DNA of 64,000 nt, from the NCBI RefSeq assembly GCF_009674535.1, contig NZ_WKJK01000002.1, forward strand, positions 434,001-498,000, given 5' to 3'. A model generated the notes under the pieces. The model did no database searches and was not told the origin of the DNA. It saw only the letters and a list, made by a program, of their open reading frames with translations. How positions within the stretch are numbered: position 1 is the stretch's first letter; every line of letters begins with the position of its first letter. The stretch comes from Duganella guangzhouensis (GTDB taxonomy: Bacteria > Pseudomonadota > Gammaproteobacteria > Burkholderiales > Burkholderiaceae_D). Position numbers and translations under genes: made by a program. Of this stretch, positions 45,634 through 53,885 are shown piece after piece.

Positions 45634-47337
45634 TTACAGCCCTTTGGCGGTGGCCGCGTTAAGGGTCTTGGCGATCCACGCCATCGCTTCCGGCACGTCG
45701 TAGTTGCCGGCGTGCGGCTGGTTCCAGGCCAGGCGATAATTCAGGTCCGACACCTTGGAATCGGCGGCCAGCGCACGGCTCAGGTTGAGCGACACGGGGA
45801 ACGCGGTATCGCGATCGCGCGTGCCATGACGCACGTACCAGTAAGGCGCGGTGCTGGCGTTGCCGATGTAAGCCATCGGGTTAATCAGCTTGATCTGCTT
45901 GACCAGCGGCGTGGTCGACAGCGCCGAGTACTGGGTCCACGAATAACCAGTGTCCAGATAACCGATGCCGTCGCCCGCGACATCGTTGTTATCCCAGCTG
46001 TACTCGGTAAAGTTGGAATACACCTGCGCGGTGGTGCCGAACATATTGGATTCGCCGCTGGACGCGGTGATGGTCAGCCCGGTCTGGTCGAACGCCGGCG
46101 TGTTCTTCAGCACCTTCTGGGTCGCGACGAACTTCAGGTACTTCTCCATATCCAGCGCCGTGACCTTCTTGGTCGAGTTGTCGATCGTGATCCAGTCATT
46201 AACGTAGCTGCTGACGACCGACGCCGAGCTGGCATCGAAGGTGAAGGTCTCGCCGTAGTTGGGGATCGTGCCGCCGGCGGCCAGATAAGTCTCGGCCGAG
46301 CGGATCACTTCCGCCTTGATGGCAGCCAGCATGGTGGTCGCGTCCAGCGTGGTGCCGCTGGACGTCTTCAGGCCCAGACCGGCCTGATAGGCGACAAACT
46401 TGGCCATCAGCGAACTGCTGCCGGTCGGGTTCGGATAGCTGCCCACCGTCGAGCGCGTACTGAGGATGTTGTACATCCATTCGTAGGCCAGGTCGGCGTT
46501 GCCCAGATCGGTGATCGGGCAGTAGGCGTTAATCGCCAGCACGTCGTCGCGCAGCGTGCTGGTGGCGCCATCCGACGTCACGCCGGCAGCGCCGATCGCG
46601 GCCAGGTAGGACAGGTAGTCGGTGCTGTTGCCCGAGGCGCCGATGATCGACGACAGGCCGCCACCACCGCTGGTGCCGTTGACCACGATGTGGTTGGCGT
46701 TGCCCGGCATGACGCTATCGTTCAGGCGCAGGTAACGGATCGCCGCCTTGGCGTCGACCACCGCCGCCGGTGCTTTGCCGGCGTAGGTGCCATCGGCCGC
46801 CGTCATGCCGCGGCCGCGCGTCGCCACGTCGATGTAGACATAGCCCGCCTTCAACGCAGCGCCAACGTTGCTGGTGCTGCTGTTGAAGGTGCCTCCATCG
46901 GCCACGCTGGCGGTGATGTAGCTCGACATCCAGCCGGCGTTGTTGACCGCGAAGTAGATCGCCGCGTCCTGGCTGGAAGCCACGCTCTCCGGCACGAAGA
47001 TGTTCATGCTCTGATAGCCGCAGGCGGTGTTGCTGATGGTGGTGGTGCCCATCAAGCCACTCTGGGTCGCGGCCGCCGCGATCGGCTTGGCGACGTAGCA
47101 CACCTCCTTGTACCAGCGTACCGGCGTCTTGACGCCGTCGATGGTGACGTTGATGGTGGTGTAGTTGGATTTGTCGAACGCCAGCGCGCTGTCGTAGGCG
47201 CCGGTGGTGGCCGTGGTTGTCGTAGTGGTGCTGGTCGAACTGCTGCTGGTGCTGCTGGTGGAACTGCTGCTGTTATTGTCCGAGCCGCAGGCGGCCAATG
47301 CCATCAGCACGCAAGTGCCGAGCAAGGTGCGTTTCAT
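45634..47337 (-). CDS. Tannase-like (subtype B) secreted lipoprotein esterase
   Basis: This 567-residue alpha/beta-hydrolase resembles bacterial tannases that cut galloyl esters. The lipoprotein signal MKRTLLGTCVLMALAACGSD predicts acylation at Cys17. A Ser/Thr tract (about 22-45) then forms a linker. The nucleophile elbow is VVNGTSGGGGLSS, the acid is probably in RHGTRDRDTAFP, and the His in WNQPHAGNYDVPE. The overall build and catalytic order fit the TanLpl-type family. It is likely anchored to the outer membrane. It follows the GH53 gene (137-bp gap) in a plant-polymer-degradation setting. Confidence 0.83.
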   Translation of the reverse strand: MKRTLLGTCVLMALAACGSDNNSSSSTSSTSSSSTSTTTTTTATTGAYDSALAFDKSNYTTINVTIDGVKTPVRWYKEVCYVAKPIAAAATQSGLMGTTTISNTACGYQSMNIFVPESVASSQDAAIYFAVNNAGWMSSYITASVADGGTFNSSTSNVGAALKAGYVYIDVATRGRGMTAADGTYAGKAPAAVVDAKAAIRYLRLNDSVMPGNANHIVVNGTSGGGGLSSIIGASGNSTDYLSYLAAIGAAGVTSDGATSTLRDDVLAINAYCPITDLGNADLAYEWMYNILSTRSTVGSYPNPTGSSSLMAKFVAYQAGLGLKTSSGTTLDATTMLAAIKAEVIRSAETYLAAGGTIPNYGETFTFDASSASVVSSYVNDWITIDNSTKKVTALDMEKYLKFVATQKVLKNTPAFDQTGLTITASSGESNMFGTTAQVYSNFTEYSWDNNDVAGDGIGYLDTGYSWTQYSALSTTPLVKQIKLINPMAYIGNASTAPYWYVRHGTRDRDTAFPVSLNLSRALAADSKVSDLNYRLAWNQPHAGNYDVPEAMAWIAKTLNAATAKGL

Positions 47338-47474
47338 AGTTAAGTCTCCAGTGTAGTCAAATCCGGTTTATTTTTTCGCCGCTGGCCAGGCGGACTCGGT
47401 ACCGAAATGTTGACTGGAGTATAGGCTTGCTCAATCCGCACACCATTGCCTTTCACAGCAGATGGTGTACGCTT

Positions 47475-48494
47475 TTACTTATCGCCCAATTTGACGCGAA
47501 ACGCTTCCATTGCCTTGGTCGGACGGCCGTCGGCACCCCAGGCACTGAGCTCATAATGGCTCCAGCTGCGGGCTCCCTGCGGTTCCCAGTAAATCACACC
47601 CAACCCTTTTCCGCCCGGTACATCAGCCACTTTGCGTTGTACGGCGAGCAGCATGTCGTAGGTGTTTTGTGGTTCCGTGTCCACTCCCCCGACCTCCACC
47701 ACCATCACTTCCTTGTCGTAGCGCGCCGCCATATCGTTCAAATTGGCGCCGAGATCACTTATCGACTCGCTATAGTCCGGGCGGCCGTCCAGCCAGAACG
47801 GATAGTAGGACATGCCGATCACGTCGTACTTCGCGCCGTACTTTTGGGCGTTGTCGAACCAGGTGCGGAACCAGGCATTGTCGTTGCCGCGATCCAGATG
47901 CAGCACCACTTTCGAGCTCGGGCTGACCGCCTTGATGGCGTCGTAGCCGCGATTGATCAGCTGCGCCAGTTGCGGCCAGTTGTCGGTGTGGCCCTCGGGG
48001 TAGATCATGCCGGTGCGGGTCTCGTTCCCGACTTGCACCCACTCGGGCGTGACGCCGGCCTGCTTCAGTGCCTGCATCACTTCGTGGGTGTAGTTGTAGA
48101 CATCGTCCAGCAGTTGCGGGAAGTCGTGGCCCTCCCAGGCGGCCGGCTTGCGCTGCTGCTGCGGATCGGCCCAGCTGTCGCTGTAGTGGAAATCGATCAT
48201 CACGCGCATGCCCCAGCGCTGCGCGCGCAAGGCCATCGCCACCGTCTCGTCCTTGCTATTGTGGCCGCTGGCGCGGTCATTGGACGGATGCACCCAGGTG
48301 CGCAGGCGGATGGTGTTGATGCCGTGATCCTTGAGGATGCGGAAGCAGTCCTCTTCCTTGCCGTCGCTGTCGTAGAACTTGTAGCCGGTGGCTTCCATCT
48401 GCGGCAGCCAGCCGATGTCCGCGCCCTTGGCGAATACCTCGGCGTGGGTGGGCGCGGCCACCGCCATCATCAGCGCAATCAGTAGTTTTTTCAT
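47475..48494 (-). CDS. Arabinogalactan endo-beta-1,4-galactanase, GH53
   Basis: GH53 enzymes cut beta-1,4-galactan side chains of pectin. From MKKLLIALMMAVAAPTHAEV (signal peptide) the product has 339 residues; an ATG 9 bp upstream is equally open. The family blocks are KGADIGWLPQMEATGYKFYD, NTIRLRTWVHP, FHYSDSWADPQQQRKPAAW, acid/base Glu in VQVGNETRTGM and nucleophile Glu in MVVEVGG. It ends LGVIYWEPQGARSW plus a short tail. It is exported to the periplasm or beyond. The 75-bp gap to the lyase operon upstream leaves open whether they are co-transcribed. Confidence 0.93.
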   Translation of the reverse strand: MKKLLIALMMAVAAPTHAEVFAKGADIGWLPQMEATGYKFYDSDGKEEDCFRILKDHGINTIRLRTWVHPSNDRASGHNSKDETVAMALRAQRWGMRVMIDFHYSDSWADPQQQRKPAAWEGHDFPQLLDDVYNYTHEVMQALKQAGVTPEWVQVGNETRTGMIYPEGHTDNWPQLAQLINRGYDAIKAVSPSSKVVLHLDRGNDNAWFRTWFDNAQKYGAKYDVIGMSYYPFWLDGRPDYSESISDLGANLNDMAARYDKEVMVVEVGGVDTEPQNTYDMLLAVQRKVADVPGGKGLGVIYWEPQGARSWSHYELSAWGADGRPTKAMEAFRVKLGDK

Positions 48495-48569
48495 GCCCGC
48501 CATGCTAGCCCAAAGGGCGGCCGCGCAGGCATGCGGAAACTGCGGCCAGCTATGCGCTTTCGATATGGA

Positions 48570-50093
48570 TCACAGCACGATGCCCAGTTGCGTTTCGATG
48601 CGGCGCAGGCTGGCGTTGTCCTGGATGATGCGGGTGACGGCGGCGATGTCCGGCGCCAGGATGCGGTCTTCGCTGTACACCGCCACCTGCTCGCGCAGCA
48701 GTTGCAGCGCGGCGCGCGTGCCGGCCGCCAGTGCCGCCGGCGGATGGAAGGACAGCGCCTGACCGGCGGTCAGATATTCCAGCGCCAGAATGCGCTCACT
48801 GTTCTCGATCACCTGCAGCGCTTTCAGCGCGGCCGGCGTGGCCAGGCTCAGATGGTCTTCCTGCAGCGCGGAGGTGACGTAGTTATCGACCACCATCGGT
48901 TGCGACAGCACCTTGTTTTCCGCCACCAGCGAGGCCGCCACGTACTGCACGATCATCAGGCCGGAATTGACGCCGCTGTTCTCGACCAAAAACGCCGGCA
49001 GGCCGCTGACCAGCGGGTTCACCAACCGGTCGATGCGGCGCTCGGCGATGCCGCCCAATTCCGCCTGGGCGATGGTCAGCAGGTCGGCCGCAAACGCCAG
49101 CGACTGACCGTGGGGATTGGCTTGCGACAGCACGCGGTAGTTATCCGGCGTGCCGAGTACCAGCGGGTTGTCGGTGGCGGAAGCCAGTTCGATATTGACC
49201 TGCGCCGCCACATGCGCGCTCTGATCGCGGCTGGCGCCATGCACTTGCGGGATGGCGCGCAGGCTCAAGGCGTCCTGCAAGCGCGTGCCCTGCGCCGCCT
49301 GCAGCAGCGCGCTGCCGTCCAGCAGTGCGCGCAGGTTGCGGCCCACCGCCTGCGCGCCGGCGTGCGGCTTGAGCGACAGCGCGTCCGGATCGAAGGCCAC
49401 GGTCTGGCCGCGCAGCGCTTCAAAGCTCATGGCGGCGACGATGTCGGCCCACTTTTGCAAGCGCTCGGCGCGCGCCAGCGCGATGCACAACAGGCCGGTC
49501 ATGCAGGGCGTGCCGTTGACCAGGCTGAGGCCGTCCTTGGCGCCCAGCGGCAGCGCTTGCAGGCCGGCCGTCGCCAGCGCAGAGCGGGCATCCTGCTCGA
49601 CGCCGTCGACACGCAACTGCCACAGGCCGGCCAGCGGCAAGCCGATATGCGCCATGTGCGTCAGATAGCCCACCGAGCCGCGTGCCGGCACCACTGGTAT
49701 CAGCTGGTGGTTGAGCAGCGCTACCAGACCGTCCACCAGCGCCGGGCTGATGCCGGATTTGCCGTGGCTGTAGTTGGCCACCTGTGCGCACATGATGGCG
49801 CGCACCAGTTCATCGTCCAGCGAGGCGCCGACGCCGCAGGCGTGGCTTTTCAGGGTGTTGAGCGAGAGCGCGGACAGCGAGGCCGGTTCCAGTATCTCCT
49901 CACACAACGCGCCCAGGCCGGTGTTGATGCCGTAGGCGCGCACGCCGTCGGCCACCACGCGTTCGACGATGTGGCGCGCCGCCTGCAGGCGTTGTTGCGC
50001 AGCGGCGCCGAGGTGCAGTGTCGCGCCGCCGGCCACCTGGGCCACGGCGCGCCAGTCCAGCGTGTGTTCGTCCAGCGTGATGGCTGCGCTCAT
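48570..50093 (-). CDS. Histidine-ammonia-lyase homologue lacking the MIO triad; candidate ergothionase
   Basis: The 507-residue product aligns along its length with HutH. Kept residues (this protein / P. putida HutH, from memory) are Tyr54/Y53 base in AYGINTGLG, His84/H83 in KSHACGVG, Asn193/N195 in LVNGTP, an Arg near 279/R283 in LSLRAIPQVHG, and Glu412/E414 in SALQEDHLSL. But GSVGYLTHMAHIG stands where HutH has GSVG-ASG-DLAPLAHM. Exactly the Ala-Ser-Gly that cyclises to MIO is missing. Ergothionase is the known MIO-free member: it eliminates trimethylamine from ergothioneine to give thiourocanate. The coupled quaternary-amine importer supports this. It should not be called hutH. No thiourocanate hydratase is in the window. 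Confidence 0.75.
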   Translation of the reverse strand: MSAAITLDEHTLDWRAVAQVAGGATLHLGAAAQQRLQAARHIVERVVADGVRAYGINTGLGALCEEILEPASLSALSLNTLKSHACGVGASLDDELVRAIMCAQVANYSHGKSGISPALVDGLVALLNHQLIPVVPARGSVGYLTHMAHIGLPLAGLWQLRVDGVEQDARSALATAGLQALPLGAKDGLSLVNGTPCMTGLLCIALARAERLQKWADIVAAMSFEALRGQTVAFDPDALSLKPHAGAQAVGRNLRALLDGSALLQAAQGTRLQDALSLRAIPQVHGASRDQSAHVAAQVNIELASATDNPLVLGTPDNYRVLSQANPHGQSLAFAADLLTIAQAELGGIAERRIDRLVNPLVSGLPAFLVENSGVNSGLMIVQYVAASLVAENKVLSQPMVVDNYVTSALQEDHLSLATPAALKALQVIENSERILALEYLTAGQALSFHPPAALAAGTRAALQLLREQVAVYSEDRILAPDIAAVTRIIQDNASLRRIETQLGIVL

Positions 50094-50830
50094 GTGCGCC
50101 ACGGCGTCAGGCGACGCTGCAGCACGCGCATCGAGTAATCGCAACACAGGGCCAGCAAGGCCACGGCCAATGCGCCTTCCATCACTTGAGAGGCATTGTC
50201 GACCGCCAGACCGGAGACGATGGGCGTGCCGAGACTGACGCCGCCAGTCACCGGCGCCAGCGAGGCGGTGGCCACCGACAATATGAGACTAGTGCGCACG
50301 CCGGCCAGGATGCCGGGCAGCGCCAGTGGCAGCTCGACGCTGAACAGCTGCCGCCATGGTCCCATGCCGATGCCTTCGGCGGCGCGGCGCACGTCGGCGT
50401 CGATTTCGCGCCAGCCGGTGAGCGTGGCCTGCACGGTGGGCATCAACCCGTAGGTGAACAGGGCGATCATCATGGCCTGCGGGCCGAAGCCGATGATGGG
50501 GGTGACCAGGAATAGCACCGCGACCGGTGGCAGGGTTTGGCCTATGGTGGCGGTGTTGGCGATCAGCGGCAGCAACGGCTTGCCGGCGCGGCGCGTGGCC
50601 AGGATGGCGAGCGGGATGCCGATGCCGATCACGCCGGCCATCGCGGTCAGCACGATCAGCAGATGGTTCTGCGCGGTTTCCAGCAGCGAGATGCGTTCGT
50701 ACAGGACCGGTTGATCGTAGCCGGCCAAAGGCGCCAGCAGCGCGCGCCACCAGTCTTCGCGACTGTACAGCAGCCATAGCGCGGGCCACAGCAGCAATGC
50801 CAGCACCGCCTCGAAGCGCGCCCGCGTCAT
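50090..50830 (-). CDS. Quaternary-amine ABC transporter permease, YehW-like
   Basis: This 246-residue binding-protein-dependent permease has about six helices (LALLLWPALWLLYSREDWW; LLIVLTAMAGVIGIGIPLAIL; MMIALFTYGLMPTVQATLTGW). The EAA loop reads AAEGIGMGPWRQLFSVELPLALPGIL. It overlaps the ATPase gene upstream and the lyase gene downstream by 4 bp each (ATGA). Position and size match the second permease of E. coli yehZYXW. Confidence 0.9.
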   Translation of the reverse strand: MTRARFEAVLALLLWPALWLLYSREDWWRALLAPLAGYDQPVLYERISLLETAQNHLLIVLTAMAGVIGIGIPLAILATRRAGKPLLPLIANTATIGQTLPPVAVLFLVTPIIGFGPQAMMIALFTYGLMPTVQATLTGWREIDADVRRAAEGIGMGPWRQLFSVELPLALPGILAGVRTSLILSVATASLAPVTGGVSLGTPIVSGLAVDNASQVMEGALAVALLALCCDYSMRVLQRRLTPWRT

Positions 50831-51810
50831 GCCGCCAGCTCGTCGCGGGCGGCGGGCGATTCGGCCAGCGTGAGATCGACCAGCGTCACCAGGCCGGCGA
50901 TGGCGCCGGTGGTATCGGTCACGGCCAGCAATGGCAGGCCGCCCAGCAGTTTGCTGAGCGCCGCGCGCGCGCCTGCATGCAGTGGCACGCTGTCCGCGCC
51001 GGCCGCCACGGCGGCGCTGGCGGCAGCCACACTGGCCGCATCAATCCGCACAAAATCCGCGACGCTATAACGCGCCAGCCGCTTCAGCACCGGCTCCTGA
51101 CCAAAGAACCGCGCCACAAACTCATTCGCCGGATGCCGCAACATGGTGTCCGGGTCCGCATACTGCACCACCGCCCCATCCCGCAACAGGCAAATCTTGT
51201 CCGCCAGCCGTATCGCCTCATCGATATCGTGCGTAACGAACAGAATGGTCTTGCGCACATCGCGCTGAATCCGCAACAGCTCTTCCTGCAACTGCTCACG
51301 CGTAATCGGATCGACCGCACTGAATGGCTCATCCATCAACAGCAGCTGCGGATCCGCCGCCAACGCCCGCGCAATCCCCACCCGCTGCTGCTGCCCGCCG
51401 GACAACTGCCCCGGATACCGTCCGCCAAACCGCGCCGGGTCCAAGCGCACCAGCGCCAGCATCTCGTCCGCGCGTTGCAGACGCTTGGCCTTGTCCCAGC
51501 CCAGCAAGTGCGGCACCACCGCCACATTCTCGCGCACCGTCAAATGCGGGAACAAGCCCACATTCTGAATCACATAACCAATCGAGCGACGCAACAGCAC
51601 CGGATCACTGGCCAGCGCATTTTTGCCGTCGATGATAATCTGCCCGCCATCCGGCTCCGTCATGCGGTTCACCGTGCGCAGCAAAGTCGACTTGCCGCAG
51701 CCCGAAGGCCCGATCAGCACCACCAGCTCACCGCGCGCAATCTCCAGATTGACCTGATTCAGCGCCGCCACGCCACCATAACGCTTGTCGATATTCCGCA
51801 AACTAATCAT
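50827..51810 (-). CDS. Quaternary-amine ABC transporter ATP-binding protein, YehX/OpuA-like
   Basis: The start MISLRNIDKRYGGVAALNQV overlaps the permease gene by 4 bp and gives 327 residues. Walker A is VLIGPSGCGKSTLLRTVNRM, the signature is YPGQLSGGQQQRVGIARAL, Walker B is LLLMDEPFSAVDP, and the switch His is in FVTHDIDEAIRLAD. A ~75-residue C-terminal extension resembles a degenerate CBS region, as in osmoprotectant (QAT-family) ATPases. Confidence 0.93.
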   Translation of the reverse strand: MISLRNIDKRYGGVAALNQVNLEIARGELVVLIGPSGCGKSTLLRTVNRMTEPDGGQIIIDGKNALASDPVLLRRSIGYVIQNVGLFPHLTVRENVAVVPHLLGWDKAKRLQRADEMLALVRLDPARFGGRYPGQLSGGQQQRVGIARALAADPQLLLMDEPFSAVDPITREQLQEELLRIQRDVRKTILFVTHDIDEAIRLADKICLLRDGAVVQYADPDTMLRHPANEFVARFFGQEPVLKRLARYSVADFVRIDAASVAAASAAVAAGADSVPLHAGARAALSKLLGGLPLLAVTDTTGAIAGLVTLVDLTLAESPAARDELAA

Positions 51811-52955
51811 GCCGCCCTCCCCTTGGCCGTCAGCGCCCAGGCCAACAAACGCATCACCACATCCGCGCCGAGCGCCAACGCCACCACCGGCAAAGTCCCC
51901 AGCAACACCAGATCCGGCACCGCCTGCTCCGTGCCGCGCAACAGAAAATATCCCAGCCCGCCGGCATTCACCAGCACCGCCACCGTCGCCAGCCCGATCA
52001 ACATCAGCATCGCGCCGCGCACGCCCTCGATGAAGAACGGCGCCGCCAACGGCAGCTCCACGCGCCAGAACATCTGCCAGCCACTCATGCCGACGCCGCG
52101 CGCCGCATCCAGCATCGCCGCCGGCACACCGGTCAGACCGGTGTGGGTATGCACCACAATCGGCCACAAGCCGTACAACACCATCGCCAGCAAGGCCGGC
52201 TTGATGCCCAGCCCCAGCAACGGCAACAACAAACCAAACAGCGCGATCGACGGAATCGTTTGCAGCAGACCGACAGCGCCCAGCAGCACCGTCTCAAACG
52301 CGCGCTTGCGCGCCGCCAGCAGACCAATCGCCGCCCCCAACACCATCGCTGGTGGCAGCGCCACCGCCACCAGCAGCAGATGACGCAGTAGTTCCTCATG
52401 AAACGTGGCAGCCGCAATCCGGTACTCCAGCACCACGCCCAGATGCTGATACGGCGCCAGCGACGCCAACACCGCCAGCACGGCAACCGGCAGCACCAGC
52501 CAGCGCGGCGCCTCCGCGTACAGCGCAAAGCCGGCGATATACACCGCCGCCAGCGTGCCCCAAGCACCTGTCGACAACGCGATACGCGACCAATCCTGCC
52601 CCGTCACCAGCGTGGATGCGCCCCAGGTCAGCGCCGCATAACTGGATGCCGCCGCCAAGGTCAACGCCAACGCCAATAACGGCGCGCGCACGCGGCCGCG
52701 CGCCAGCCAAACGGTCAGCGCCAGCAGCAGCCAACCACCCGCCGCCAACGCGCCCCAGTGCACGCCCAACGCCAGCAGCGAGAAAGGCTCGCCCTCCGGC
52801 GCCACGCGATTGGCGCGCAGCACCGCAAACGGCAACTGCTGCGACAACAAGCCCAGGGCCACCGCCGACAGCGCGATCGCGTTCGGCCGCGCGCCCGCTT
52901 GCGGCCAGCGCAGGCCAGCCTTGTCGGCCAGAGTCAAAGGAAGTACGGCACTCAT
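51807..52955 (-). CDS. Quaternary-amine ABC transporter permease, YehY-like (long form)
   Basis: This 382-residue permease has extra N-terminal helices (AIALSAVALGLLSQQLPFAV and LGVHWGALAAGGWLLLALTV) before the transporter core. The EAA loop is LDAARGVGMSGWQMFWRVEL. The length and domain order match E. coli YehY (about 385 residues). It overlaps the substrate-binding-protein gene and the ATPase gene by 4 bp each. Confidence 0.9.
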   Translation of the reverse strand: MSAVLPLTLADKAGLRWPQAGARPNAIALSAVALGLLSQQLPFAVLRANRVAPEGEPFSLLALGVHWGALAAGGWLLLALTVWLARGRVRAPLLALALTLAAASSYAALTWGASTLVTGQDWSRIALSTGAWGTLAAVYIAGFALYAEAPRWLVLPVAVLAVLASLAPYQHLGVVLEYRIAAATFHEELLRHLLLVAVALPPAMVLGAAIGLLAARKRAFETVLLGAVGLLQTIPSIALFGLLLPLLGLGIKPALLAMVLYGLWPIVVHTHTGLTGVPAAMLDAARGVGMSGWQMFWRVELPLAAPFFIEGVRGAMLMLIGLATVAVLVNAGGLGYFLLRGTEQAVPDLVLLGTLPVVALALGADVVMRLLAWALTAKGRAA

Positions 52956-53884
52956 TTGATGAATCCTTTCTGGCGCAGATATTGTTCCGCCACCTGCGCG
53001 CCTGGCAGGCCGCCGACCACGATCTGCGCGTTAAGCCGCGACAGCGTGGCCGTGTCCAGCGTGGCGAACACCGGATCGACAATGGCCGGAACGGCCGGAT
53101 ATTTTTTCAGCGCTGCGCTGCGGATGGTCAGCAGCGGTTGATAGATGTCGGCTGCAGCCCCGCCGTCGCACAGGCTCACCAGCCCAAGCGCGGACAACTG
53201 ACCGTCGGTGCTGTACGACATGGCGGCATTGGCGCCACTGGTGCCGCGCGCGGCGGCCGATTCGGTTTGCGCGGTATTCCCGCCGGGGAGAATGATCAGC
53301 TGCGATGGTTTCAACTGAAAGCCATACGCATGCTCAAAGGCTTTCAAGCCATCGGCACGATCGACAAACTCCTGGCTCACCACCGCCTTGAATGGCTTGC
53401 CGGCGTTGATGTAGGCCGCCAGCTGCGCCAGCGTAGCGATGCGCTCCGCCGCTGCCAGCCGAGCCGGAATCGCAAAGCCGTAGGTGACATTGGCCGGCGC
53501 CGGCTGCAGCCAGACGATGCCGTTCTGCTGCAAATCCGCCGCCGCGCCAGCCGCGTGGCCACGCAGCGGATCGCGGAACGTGCCCGGTGCGAAGCGCACG
53601 TTCTTGATCAGATATGGCGCGTTGCCGGTGTATTCCGGATAGGCGTCGATCTCACCCGCCAGCAGCGCCTTGCGCACCACCTGGGTGGCGCCGGTGCCGC
53701 ATTTTTCAATCACCGGGATGCCGTGCGCCTTCAGCGCGATGCTCACCAGAGGACACAACAGCGCGCCCTCGGTATCGATCTTGGAGCCGACCACGATAGC
53801 ATCGGCCGCCGTGGCAGGCTGCGACGCTAGCCACATGACAGCCGCCAGCGCCGCGCTACGTTGCTTGCGCCAGCGGCCAGCCAT
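52952..53884 (-). CDS. Periplasmic quaternary-amine binding protein, OsmF/YehZ-like
   Basis: This 310-residue exported binding protein has a signal peptide (about 1-27, ending QPATAADA). The OsmF signature reads IVVGSKIDTEGALLCPLVSI, with VVRKALLAGEIDAYPEYTGN and LIILPGGNTAQTESAAARG also typical. This family binds betaines with an aromatic cage; E. coli YehZ has poor betaine affinity, and a related Gram-positive OpuB-like system (EgtU) binds ergothioneine. With the MIO-free lyase in the same operon, ergothioneine or a related trimethylammonium compound is the best ligand guess. It starts 1 bp after the TonB receptor stop. Confidence 0.9.
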   Translation of the reverse strand: MAGRWRKQRSAALAAVMWLASQPATAADAIVVGSKIDTEGALLCPLVSIALKAHGIPVIEKCGTGATQVVRKALLAGEIDAYPEYTGNAPYLIKNVRFAPGTFRDPLRGHAAGAAADLQQNGIVWLQPAPANVTYGFAIPARLAAAERIATLAQLAAYINAGKPFKAVVSQEFVDRADGLKAFEHAYGFQLKPSQLIILPGGNTAQTESAAARGTSGANAAMSYSTDGQLSALGLVSLCDGGAAADIYQPLLTIRSAALKKYPAVPAIVDPVFATLDTATLSRLNAQIVVGGLPGAQVAEQYLRQKGFIK

Positions 53885-53885
53885 A

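Noticed and set aside
48570..50093. Calling the lyase HutH for histidine degradation
   Set aside because: The MIO triad is absent, no hutU/hutI/hutG is nearby, and the gene is coupled to a quaternary-amine importer.
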